Source: Halopenitus salinus (GTDB lineage Archaea; Halobacteriota; Halobacteria; Halobacteriales; Haloferacaceae). From it: a stretch of 15,038 bases of DNA. The translations under genes were made by a program, and so were the position numbers. The stretch's first letter is position 1; the number at the start of each line of letters is the position of its first letter. Under the pieces are notes generated by a model. The model was given only the letters and a program-made list of their open reading frames with translations. It ran no database searches and was not told where the DNA came from. This document shows positions 4,432-12,872 of the stretch, piece by piece. The DNA is taken from the NCBI RefSeq assembly GCF_042662125.1, contig NZ_JBHSXL010000018.1, positions 1 to 15,038 of the forward strand, given 5' to 3'.

Positions 4432-5952
4432 TCAGAATTCCTCGTGAAATTCCCCAGACAAATCGTCGATCTGTTCGTACATCTCGTCGGGGAAGGGGAG
4501 ACTCCCCCAGATCGAGTAGGGGCACTGATCCTCACCAACGCAATACCGTTGCATATCGTCGTTTCCACAGTTCATCGGAAGCGGTGTTTCTCCACCGATA
4601 GTGTTCGAAAACTCGTAGCGAACTTGGTAGTCCGTTTTCTCTTCATCGTACCACGGCCATCTGGAGAAGACGTCTTTGAGATCGGCGACGATCGCATCTA
4701 GTGTCCTGTCTTGGTACTGGGGGAGCCACATGACCATCCGGGCAAAGTTGTAGAGGTCTTTTCGGACAGGTTTCCTCTCGTGAAGACGTTCTTCCATAGC
4801 GGCCAGACACGGGAGTTCGAACAGGTCCTCCAGTTGGTCGACGTCGAGCTGTGTCGATCTGTGGCTACTCCGGGCTATCCGGTACGTGTTGACTCGGTCA
4901 GAACGATCGATCGTAACCGCAGTGTGTGACTCGATATTTGCAAGTTTCTTCGCGAGACTGCTCGGACTGGAGATCCGGTTGATGACCGTGGACTCCCAAT
5001 CGTTTTCGGGGGTGTATGCATCGATCGCGTCGTAGATCTCGTTCGCCGTATGAAACTCCCCCAGCTGAACGGTCTCGGCAGGGGAAGCGGTCAGTACACG
5101 TCGAAGAACGCGGATGGTCCGGGTCCCACGGTCCCAGTTTCGCCAGAGACGATCGTAATTCCCTGTCTCAACGAATCCGGAGATCTGTTCTGCGATTTCT
5201 GATTCGTTGGTCGTCAACCACGTTCGCTGCTCTTCAGAGAGGCCCTGTTCCTGAACTGTCAAGAGCTTCTTGAAGGCACGTTTGCCGTAGCTTCGATACT
5301 TTTCGTCAAAGTCGCCAACTGGGACGTACAGATTGTTGTCTCGAACCCGAGACAGAATTTCGCTATCTTCATCGTCATCTGTAGACGTCCCCGAACGGAC
5401 GAGACAATCTCGTGATGCTGCTACCATCGGGATCTCGAGGTATAGTCCAGGGCCGAACTCTGGCACCGACTTGATGTCGGTACAGACACGGCCCGGATGC
5501 GGTCCATCCGCACCTGGCTGTTTTTGATAGAGTATCTCGGCAATATCCTGATACAGCGATGTATTCCCGTATGCTCGAAGCAATGAGGCGAGATTGTTGA
5601 CGTATAGCTCGCGAATGTCGTAAAGCGGCTGGATCGTCCGTGGAGGAGACTGTTTGAACTTCGGATGACCCTTCACGCAGATTGCGCTAAGTGTGGCGAG
5701 GACCGCAAGCAATCCTGGCTCATCAACGAACGGATCCTCGAGCGCATCAGCCCGGACCTGTTCGTTGAACGCGGCGCGTCCAAAACGCCCGATATCGTTG
5801 AGGAGGTCCGCCGGCTGATCGACGCCGTCGATGACGTATCGATCGTAGCCCCGAGTGAATAGCTGGTTGATGGAGTGAGTACCGTACTCAAGAGGTACCG
5901 AGATCACTCGATACGCCGTTTCTTCATCATCGACGGGGGGACTCGAGCTCAC
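4432..5952 (-). CDS. PriL-like primase partner with C-terminal Fe-S domain
   Basis: The product is 506 residues. The C-terminal part matches the Fe-S domain of the archaeal/eukaryotic primase large subunit: first cysteine in LPCLAAMEERL (C382), a helix KDLYNFARMVMWL, the block DYQVRYEFSNT, then NCGNDDMQRYC (C462, C471) and QCPYSIWGSLPF (C477). These four cysteines are placed as in PriL, where they hold a 4Fe-4S cluster needed for primer initiation. Residues about 225-360 look like a winged-helix region. The N-terminal part (1-200) is helical and not recognised. Translation starts at GTG 5952, overlapping the primase stop as GTGA, with GAGAGGT just upstream. It is the last gene of the operon. 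I infer that it works as a complex with the preceding PriS-like protein. Confidence 0.8.
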   Translation of the reverse strand: MSSSPPVDDEETAYRVISVPLEYGTHSINQLFTRGYDRYVIDGVDQPADLLNDIGRFGRAAFNEQVRADALEDPFVDEPGLLAVLATLSAICVKGHPKFKQSPPRTIQPLYDIRELYVNNLASLLRAYGNTSLYQDIAEILYQKQPGADGPHPGRVCTDIKSVPEFGPGLYLEIPMVAASRDCLVRSGTSTDDDEDSEILSRVRDNNLYVPVGDFDEKYRSYGKRAFKKLLTVQEQGLSEEQRTWLTTNESEIAEQISGFVETGNYDRLWRNWDRGTRTIRVLRRVLTASPAETVQLGEFHTANEIYDAIDAYTPENDWESTVINRISSPSSLAKKLANIESHTAVTIDRSDRVNTYRIARSSHRSTQLDVDQLEDLFELPCLAAMEERLHERKPVRKDLYNFARMVMWLPQYQDRTLDAIVADLKDVFSRWPWYDEEKTDYQVRYEFSNTIGGETPLPMNCGNDDMQRYCVGEDQCPYSIWGSLPFPDEMYEQIDDLSGEFHEEF

Positions 5953-6830
5953 GACTCGAACCTCTCTGGGGTCGCCGACTGCACATCGAAATGCGGACTG
6001 TCGATCGGCTGAACGACGCGACAGACCTCCGCATGGAGCGAGTAAGGTAACCGCGCTACTCGACGTCGATCTGCAGTTACGACTGGATCGATCGGAATCC
6101 CGTACCCGTCAAGAAGCAGATCGTTCAGCACCTCACGACTCTGTTCGTCGTATCTGTGTGCAGGGTCGCCATCCAGCAGGTAAACGTGGACGCCCTGTCC
6201 GGTGTACATCACCATCGTCTCGTCGGCGTCGAAGTCATCCTCAAAGATGTCACGCACTGCGAATCCGTACTCGATAGCTCGATCGACGTCCTCGAAGGCA
6301 TATGGATACCCGACAGGATCCGCATCACGGATTCCTGCCGCCTCGAGGACGTCATCAGACTGGCTCTCGTCGTCGGGAGCAACCAGTTCCTCGGCCCGAT
6401 TTTGCGCGATCGTTTTCGCGTCGATATCGACCAAGATGATCCAGGGACGATCCCAGTGATTCAACGCGTAGTATACTGCATCAGGAGACGGATCTAATCC
6501 GTCGATCAAGCTCGGATCAGCAAGGATGTAGGGGCTTCCGGTTAGTGGGTCGTTGCGAGCTGGGTGGCGCACGAACTCGAGAACATCGTCGATCGTTTCA
6601 AACTGGGGCGTAGTTCGTTCTCCGGACGCGTCCGTCTGCCACGTAGCTCTGCGAATAAACTCTTTGTCCGGAACGTCGGACTTTCGAACGGGGTACGGAT
6701 CACGAAAGGCGATGGCGTACTCTTTCGGCCCACCAGCGGTAATAAACGGCGGCAGATCGTCGAGATAGGTGGGGAATTCCTCCTCGTAGTAGGTGGTGAT
6801 CTCTTCGCGAGTCGCGGTTCGCCACGTCAC
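5949..6830 (-). CDS. PriS-like archaeo-eukaryotic primase
   Basis: The product is 293 residues. All three catalytic motifs of the archaeo-eukaryotic primase fold are visible. Motif I is IILVDIDAK (D135, D137, metal ligands). Motif II is MYTGQGVHVYLLDG (H215). Motif III is IDPVVTADRRRVARLPYSLH (D248, D254), close to the RLIRLP-SLH block of cellular PriS. It is shorter than the cellular small subunit and has a single cysteine, so the zinc-binding knuckle is missing. It should make RNA or DNA primers on single-stranded DNA. GTG at 6830 is chosen because of a near-perfect ribosome site, GGAGGTC (6836-6842), and its GTGA overlap with the upstream gene. The Fe-S partner follows directly. This pair probably primes element replication, or complementary strand synthesis after transfer. 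Confidence 0.87.
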   Translation of the reverse strand: MTWRTATREEITTYYEEEFPTYLDDLPPFITAGGPKEYAIAFRDPYPVRKSDVPDKEFIRRATWQTDASGERTTPQFETIDDVLEFVRHPARNDPLTGSPYILADPSLIDGLDPSPDAVYYALNHWDRPWIILVDIDAKTIAQNRAEELVAPDDESQSDDVLEAAGIRDADPVGYPYAFEDVDRAIEYGFAVRDIFEDDFDADETMVMYTGQGVHVYLLDGDPAHRYDEQSREVLNDLLLDGYGIPIDPVVTADRRRVARLPYSLHAEVCRVVQPIDSPHFDVQSATPERFES

Positions 6831-9800
6831 GAATTGACCTCCGTGTCGAGGTTTTTGAAACTGCGAATCGTTGTCAGTCCCGCCGCATCGAACTCTTCGA
6901 TCGTGTCTCGGATCGACGTGAACGATCGAGCGTCACGGCCGCTCACACTCGCTTCGATTCGATCGGCGTCTGCGAGCCAGTCGAGCACTTCAATGGCCGT
7001 CTCGCGTTTGTTGAACGCCCAGACGACGTGTGCATCTACATCGCTGAGCTTGTCGTAATCATCGATAGGTGCTTCCCGGTTGTGACTGTGGAGTTCCGCT
7101 TCACCAGCCCAGATCAACGTGTCGTCGACGTCGAATCCGGCCACGTCGAATACCGCATCTTCGGAATGTTGGTAGTACGGTTCAACTCGAACGACGTCGT
7201 CCTGGTTGCCGATCCATACCTCGAGGAGTTTGACGCCGACTTTGTGGGGCGTTTTCTCACCAATATCCCCCTTTCCGGGACCGACTCGTAGCTTTTTGCC
7301 AAGCAGTTCGCGACCCGCTGGAAGGACAGTGTAGTACTTGCGTCCGGCAGCGGATGCTTCATCGAGGAGACCCTGCTCTCGAAGGCGCTGGAGGTCAAGA
7401 TCCTCAAACTCATCGCGAAGGGAACGCATCGCATCAAGGAGTGTATACTCAGAGGATTCTCGGTTCATCACCTCCAAGACGTGATCTAAGAACCGGATAT
7501 CATCGCGAGTGAGGCCACGATTTTGAAGCTCATCGTCGGGAACCGATATCCCCCCATATTTGACCGGCGAAGAGCCGTTCTCCGGTGGTTCAGTTGCTTC
7601 AGTAACTGAGGACTCCGGAGAACTATTGGCTTCATCGGCCTCACCAAGTACGCCAAACGATGGATCAGTATCGGGCGTGGAATCTGGAGTGGTTTCGTCA
7701 GTTTGAGAGAAGGGTGACTCGTCTGAGAGGGGTTGCTTCACGGCGGCTTGCTGATCGATAAATGAGGATTGAGAGAGATCGGAGGAGACAGAGTCGGGTG
7801 TATTTGAAGACGAACTTCCAGTTTCAGCACTTCCCCATCCGGACCCCTCAGACAGTTCTCGATCAATCCCGTATAAGGCCTGCGTCCGGTCCAGTACCGT
7901 TGGATAGGCGGTATTCTCGAAGTGTTCCTTTTGAGATTCCGTGAGCGGATGCTCACTTTCGGGATGTCCTGGGGGAATTGGAAGTGGTTTGAGTGAAAAC
8001 GGCGATGGGGCAGCATCTCCAAATTTTGGGCTCGGGAGTTTCGCGATCCATTCGCCCTTCGGGAGGGAATTGAGCCGATTTCGGAGTTCTTCAGCGTCAA
8101 GATCTTCGTGGACCATCGAACGAGCAAGGTCCTTATCGGGAGTGATATTCGAAATGAGTTTGGTTCGAACGTTATTGAGTAATTCTTTGTAGGCTCTCTC
8201 ACTTCGATCTCGAACTTGTTCCGGGAACTGCATCACTAGCCCGAGGCACAGACCAAATGATCGTCCCATCGGGAGTAACTGTTCCGAGACGATGGTGGAA
8301 GAGACGATCGGTGCGGATTCTTCGATAATGACATTGGTCAAATACTCGTAATCCGACCGACCATCGTTTTTCCGTACTTGAACAGCATCCCACAAGTTGC
8401 TCAACACGAGCAATGTGAACGCTTTCTGTGATTCTGGGCGCAATTCACCAGTATCAAACAGAATCGTAATGTCTTCTTCTAGAATGTCTCTGAAGTCAAA
8501 GTGACTATCAGTATCCTCACTCCCCGGATTGTGGGTGAATATTCGATAGATATGGGGCTTCTCTGTGAGGGCGTGTAATCGGTTCCCAACACCATTCATA
8601 ATGTTCTGGAATTGCTTCTCATCGTTGCTGAAGTGTCGGATTAGCTCTTCTTCGACTTTGTCATTGTCCGTCGAAATCGGTGGAATCGTTTTCTCTGTTT
8701 GCATTATGTTCGCGGCGTCGATCAGGTCGGATAAGTCGAAGACGTCACTCCCGAACTCCTTATCGAATAACGCCTTGATCAGAGATGAAATAATCTGTTT
8801 TGAAACATATGCAGAATCGTGCGTTTCTTCGCCGAGAATCATCCGAAGAATTTCGTGGAAATGATCCACCTTATCCTGGATGGCATCCTCGCGAGTGCGA
8901 CCTTCGTTTAATGTTCCTCTAATATCAAAGAACGTGAATGCGGGCAGGATATCAGGTAGATTAAAATAATAGACATTATCGAGATTGCCAAATTCGGAAT
9001 AGTGACACTGCAAGTATTCTCTACACATCCCATCACCTTTTGCGTCGATGACGATATTTGGACCGTGGGTTGTTCTACGGATTGTCTGAAGATCAGACTC
9101 TATGGAGATTGATTTGCCAGCTCCCGTCGGCCCAACTCGCATGTAATGGGTAGTCAGCAATTGGGGCGGAATTCGAATCGGCTCCGAACTCGGCTCTCCA
9201 TTTTCATCCAGTGGATAGCCGATCGACATCCCGTCGTCAAACTCGGCAAGCATATCGGGGTTAGGTTGTTGTAAGGGGTGCTGACTCTGTTGGGTGGCCC
9301 GAGTACCACGTTTTCCCGCAACGGATAACACGTGAGAAGACGGAACAAGGACAAAATTCGCAAGTTCAGCTCCACAAAGGATCAGGTCCGGACGAGTTTT
9401 TCCACGACCGGTTACGAGTTCACGATCGAGAAGACGGCGAAGTTCTGCGTTTGCCTTTCGCTCTTTGGTTTTTCCTCGAATACCGCGATCTCGGATGCGG
9501 TTCCCTTTCAACTCGTAAAACGGACCATCAAGTGGATCAAGTACCGTGGTGAGCGAATCCATCCAGTCGTCACAGCTATCTCGATTTTCCTCAGTCGGGA
9601 GCGCAATAGCTCTAATGTTGGCGGTATAGGACCGCTTGGCATTCTTAATGTCGAGATACTCGATCCGTTTGGATACGGATGTGCTGAGATGCCGTTCTTT
9701 TCGACGACGTCGGGAGGGATCCTCGGTCGTCCCGAGCCACGGTCCGATAAGTCGTCCGAGGAAGGTATCCCGACCGTCAACGAGGTCTTCCTTGCGAAGA

Positions 9801-10645
9801 TCCGCCTTGTCCTGCCAATCAGGATATCGCTCGAATACGACCTGAAAAGCGACCGGGGTCTCAGCATTCGTCAAGTGATCGATTAGCGACGTCAGCGCAG
9901 CACCTGGTTCGGTAACAGATTGAACAGTTTCACTAGAATTGGGCGCAGTAATCGGGGTCAGTGACGTCATCCAATCGCGTTTGCGAGTCGCAGAACCGGA
10001 CCATCGGACTCCAAGTGGAGAGGCAGCATCGACTGCTGGTCTCGCTAAGATCATCCCACCTTCAGTGATGGTCGGTTTCTCAATCTCAGTTAGAGGGCCA
10101 TCATCTGGGAGAGAGACGGGTTTATTGAATTTGAATGCCTGCTCGCCGATCCGAACGAATCCATCACCAACGTGTTCAACCGTAGCTGATTCGCCCTCTT
10201 CCGTTTCAACCTGGACTGTCGTTACTTCGAGGTCCGTATCGGTGATCTCGATCACTTCGTCCGGACCAAAGTCGTATGCAAGCTTGGATGCCTCATATCG
10301 CTCGAGAAACTCTGCTTGCGTTAGTCGTTCGGGCTCGATGAGACGTTTCGAGAGATCGACTTCAAGCCGTTTGATTTGGAACGTCGACGGATAGATCGAT
10401 TTTACACGCTTCTCAAGCGTGTCGAGTCCATTATCGACACCGTAGAGAAATTCGATCGGCGCATCCAGTCCGTCACTGAGAATGAGGAACTCGAATCGGG
10501 GTGCCGGCGTCCCGTGGAATGGGTTGAGTTTCTGCCAGCGTGTCTCGGACTTCGGCTGGAGTTTGTGAAGACTCTGGAGTACCCGCGAGATGCGTCCTGG
10601 GTCGACTTCTTCTGAAGTTGGCCGCACTCGAATATACTCACTCAT
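6827..10645 (-). CDS. VirD4/TraG-like ATPase with winged-helix and nuclease-like tail
   Basis: The product is 1272 residues from the ATG at 10645, chosen for the strong ribosome site AGGAGG (10651-10656). The ATPase core spans about 490-880: Walker A VGPTGAGKS (504-512), the VirD4-type box IVIDAKGDG (531-539), an acidic Walker B VIIEES (772-777) with Glu in place of the usual Asp, and the motif GRSFGLCLGLVMQFPEQ (794-810). There are no N-terminal membrane helices, unlike most coupling proteins. Residues 905-1025 are a Ser/Asp/Glu-rich disordered linker. About 1040-1115 resembles a winged helix. Then 1135-1240 resembles a PD-(D/E)xK nuclease fold (FDVAGFD, LIWAGEAELH, DDYDKLSDVDAHVVWAF). It probably feeds DNA to the VirB4-powered channel. 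Its stop overlaps the primase start. Confidence 0.85.
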   Translation of the reverse strand: MSEYIRVRPTSEEVDPGRISRVLQSLHKLQPKSETRWQKLNPFHGTPAPRFEFLILSDGLDAPIEFLYGVDNGLDTLEKRVKSIYPSTFQIKRLEVDLSKRLIEPERLTQAEFLERYEASKLAYDFGPDEVIEITDTDLEVTTVQVETEEGESATVEHVGDGFVRIGEQAFKFNKPVSLPDDGPLTEIEKPTITEGGMILARPAVDAASPLGVRWSGSATRKRDWMTSLTPITAPNSSETVQSVTEPGAALTSLIDHLTNAETPVAFQVVFERYPDWQDKADLRKEDLVDGRDTFLGRLIGPWLGTTEDPSRRRRKERHLSTSVSKRIEYLDIKNAKRSYTANIRAIALPTEENRDSCDDWMDSLTTVLDPLDGPFYELKGNRIRDRGIRGKTKERKANAELRRLLDRELVTGRGKTRPDLILCGAELANFVLVPSSHVLSVAGKRGTRATQQSQHPLQQPNPDMLAEFDDGMSIGYPLDENGEPSSEPIRIPPQLLTTHYMRVGPTGAGKSISIESDLQTIRRTTHGPNIVIDAKGDGMCREYLQCHYSEFGNLDNVYYFNLPDILPAFTFFDIRGTLNEGRTREDAIQDKVDHFHEILRMILGEETHDSAYVSKQIISSLIKALFDKEFGSDVFDLSDLIDAANIMQTEKTIPPISTDNDKVEEELIRHFSNDEKQFQNIMNGVGNRLHALTEKPHIYRIFTHNPGSEDTDSHFDFRDILEEDITILFDTGELRPESQKAFTLLVLSNLWDAVQVRKNDGRSDYEYLTNVIIEESAPIVSSTIVSEQLLPMGRSFGLCLGLVMQFPEQVRDRSERAYKELLNNVRTKLISNITPDKDLARSMVHEDLDAEELRNRLNSLPKGEWIAKLPSPKFGDAAPSPFSLKPLPIPPGHPESEHPLTESQKEHFENTAYPTVLDRTQALYGIDRELSEGSGWGSAETGSSSSNTPDSVSSDLSQSSFIDQQAAVKQPLSDESPFSQTDETTPDSTPDTDPSFGVLGEADEANSSPESSVTEATEPPENGSSPVKYGGISVPDDELQNRGLTRDDIRFLDHVLEVMNRESSEYTLLDAMRSLRDEFEDLDLQRLREQGLLDEASAAGRKYYTVLPAGRELLGKKLRVGPGKGDIGEKTPHKVGVKLLEVWIGNQDDVVRVEPYYQHSEDAVFDVAGFDVDDTLIWAGEAELHSHNREAPIDDYDKLSDVDAHVVWAFNKRETAIEVLDWLADADRIEASVSGRDARSFTSIRDTIEEFDAAGLTTIRSFKNLDTEVNS

Positions 10646-12872
10646 CGTGTCCTCCTGACTCCGTTTGCGGGCTATCACTCAACAGCGCGGAAACTGGATC
10701 AACATCTTCCGGTAAATCGGCCGGCCTAGGTCGATCGGTTGGAGAATTACTGGGATGTGACTCGCTTGTCGTTCCATCCTCGCCAAGTCCAGTGACCACC
10801 GACCCAGCGTGAGATTCCGGATCGAAGTCTATGACTTCCTTCTCGCGTTTCATTGCTTTGACCTGAATGCCTCGCCACTCGCCGTCGACGCCGACCAATG
10901 CTTCTGAAAAGCCATTTTTCTCGTTTCCCGGGACTGCATCCTGAACGAACCGCATCTGCGGATAGTTCATGCCGAATTCCTCTGCCCACTCTTGGTCCAT
11001 CCCCTCAAGCCGATGAAATTGCTTGACAGCACACTGATCGAGAATTGCCTCGGATTCCGCGTGTTCGAAGAATTCGTCGACAGTCTGTGTAACTAATCGG
11101 ATCGAGAGATCGTGGTGGCGGTGATGCCGGAAGACGGTCTCCAAGAACGACAGGCTCGCCGCATCCTGCATAATGTATCGAGCCTCATCGATGTAGAAGA
11201 CGACCTGCTTTTCCGTGACCTTCGCGCGTTCGTAGACCAACGAGATGAGTAACTGCATCGTGAGTGCGGTACTGCTTCCGACGCTGCCTTCCTGTTGTGC
11301 GAGATCGAGGTAGATCACTTTCTCGTTACGAATGTCAAACTCCGACGGCTCCCCGAGATTTTCGTGGCGACCACCCTCGTCGAATGGGCGAAGCTGATCG
11401 AGGAGCCACGTGGCATCCGTACGGATTTTCGTTGTTTCCGCCTCGGAACGAACGATGAAGTCCTCGGGCGAGTCGATCATGTCTTCAAAGACATCCATCA
11501 TATCCCGAATCGTAGGACTCAGATTGGAATGAGTCGCGATGTCCTCGGAGATGTCACACCGAGCGTACGAACGCCGAAGCGCAAGTTCGAGCGTCGTTCG
11601 TCGATCGCCGAGAGAGATGCCGCGAAGCGCAAAGAAGTTCGTCAGAAAGCTCATCGCGTCATCGAGCTTTTCGTTGAACGGACTCGCATCGTTTCCCATC
11701 GCTCGCTGAATGTGGGCCGGTGTCTCACGGATCTCGAGGGGATTCAATCCAAGCGTCCCACCGACCGTGATACGCTTCGCACCCAGCGCTTCGGACACGC
11801 CAGCCCAGTTATTCAACGGCTCCAGGATAATCCCAATTCGATCCCGGCTCTTCTCGATCGACCTGATGAAGTTCTGTTTCGAGCTGAATGATTTCCCGGA
11901 ACCGGTATCGCCGACAGTAAACATCGCATACCCGTTATCTCGCGAAAACGGATCGATCACGACCGGACTCTGGTTGTCACGTTGCACGCCGAACTCGACA
12001 CCATCCTCCTCGAGAATCGTCGCATTGTGAGGTGAGGCGAGCAACGCACCGATGGCGCCGCCGAGCGCGATCGACGCTCGCCCAAACTCGTTGTGGCCGA
12101 TCGGCGCCGCGGATTGGAGAGCGACGTCCTGTCGACAGATGGCCGTCTTCGGCGTCAGGTTCGAGGGATCGTCTCTGAGCGCACTCTTGACCGTTTGGAC
12201 GTCGTTTCGGAGTTCCTCCTTCCCGTCCGCCCGAACAACGACATACATCGCCTGATCGAACACTCTAGCCCCAGCCTCGACCGCCGTATACGTCGATTTG
12301 GCCTCATCGGCCCGTTCTTGGAGGTACGCACTCCGAACGCTCTTCTCGAGATCGGCGTCGACCTGAAGATCATCGGCCAGATTCTGTAGCTCGCTACGAG
12401 CTCGTTCCTGGTTCTTCGGCGTGATGTGGACCGTCAGATCGAATTTTACGTCCGTGATGTCGAAGAGGTTACTCAGGTACCCGTCATTTGGATGGTCGGG
12501 ATAATCCGCGATATAGAGCGTCGTCGTCCACTCCTCGCCGACACATGCCGCTCGCGTCTCCCACTCGATCGCCGCTGGTGCTGTCACGGTCTGGTGGGAC
12601 TCCTCGACGTCGTCGAGGAAGTGCCCCTCAGCGTCAGCCTCACTAAGCGTCTCCTCATCCAGCATCGCTGAAAGATCTACTTCTGGTTCTTCATCGTCCG
12701 CCTCACCATCACTCGCAGGTTGCGTATACGAATTCCACCGTCGCTTGATCTCAATACTGAACACAAATGCGAGGGCGCCATAGAGCATCGCTCCCTCCAA
12801 CGAGGTGGGGTTCGAAAGCCACTCACCAAGGATGGAGACGATCTCGCCACCTTGCAAGAGAACATTACTCAT
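10638..12872 (-). CDS. VirB4/TraC-family conjugation ATPase
   Basis: The product is 744 residues from the ATG at 12872, which overlaps the upstream stop by 8 bases (ATGAGTAA). An alternative ATG at 12959 would overlap it by 95. Residues 27-41 form one membrane helix, followed by an acidic linker. The TraC/VirB4 N-terminal domain (about 100-300) includes TLYIADYPDHPNDGYLSNLF and LTVHITPKN. The ATPase domain has Walker A VGDTGSGKS (320-328), Walker B VVFYIDEA (557-564), and the Gln sensor strand IRLVTQTVDEF (591-601). The tail beyond 690 is disordered. VirB4 proteins power assembly of and transport through conjugative type IV secretion channels at the inner face of the membrane. It ends in an ATGAGTGA overlap with the VirD4-like gene. 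Confidence 0.92.
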   Translation of the reverse strand: MSNVLLQGGEIVSILGEWLSNPTSLEGAMLYGALAFVFSIEIKRRWNSYTQPASDGEADDEEPEVDLSAMLDEETLSEADAEGHFLDDVEESHQTVTAPAAIEWETRAACVGEEWTTTLYIADYPDHPNDGYLSNLFDITDVKFDLTVHITPKNQERARSELQNLADDLQVDADLEKSVRSAYLQERADEAKSTYTAVEAGARVFDQAMYVVVRADGKEELRNDVQTVKSALRDDPSNLTPKTAICRQDVALQSAAPIGHNEFGRASIALGGAIGALLASPHNATILEEDGVEFGVQRDNQSPVVIDPFSRDNGYAMFTVGDTGSGKSFSSKQNFIRSIEKSRDRIGIILEPLNNWAGVSEALGAKRITVGGTLGLNPLEIRETPAHIQRAMGNDASPFNEKLDDAMSFLTNFFALRGISLGDRRTTLELALRRSYARCDISEDIATHSNLSPTIRDMMDVFEDMIDSPEDFIVRSEAETTKIRTDATWLLDQLRPFDEGGRHENLGEPSEFDIRNEKVIYLDLAQQEGSVGSSTALTMQLLISLVYERAKVTEKQVVFYIDEARYIMQDAASLSFLETVFRHHRHHDLSIRLVTQTVDEFFEHAESEAILDQCAVKQFHRLEGMDQEWAEEFGMNYPQMRFVQDAVPGNEKNGFSEALVGVDGEWRGIQVKAMKREKEVIDFDPESHAGSVVTGLGEDGTTSESHPSNSPTDRPRPADLPEDVDPVSALLSDSPQTESGGHDE
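10651..10656 (-). promoter_or_regulatory. ribosome binding site deciding the VirD4-like start
   Basis: AGGAGG on the minus strand lies 5 bases before the ATG at 10645 and within the last codons of the VirB4 gene. It fixes the start at MSEYIRVRP rather than at the upstream in-frame start at 10678. Confidence 0.8.

Noticed and set aside
9332..9886. Plus-strand 184-residue frame opposite the VirD4-like gene
   Set aside because: Lies wholly inside a gene with clear ATPase motifs; its translation is basic and without domains.
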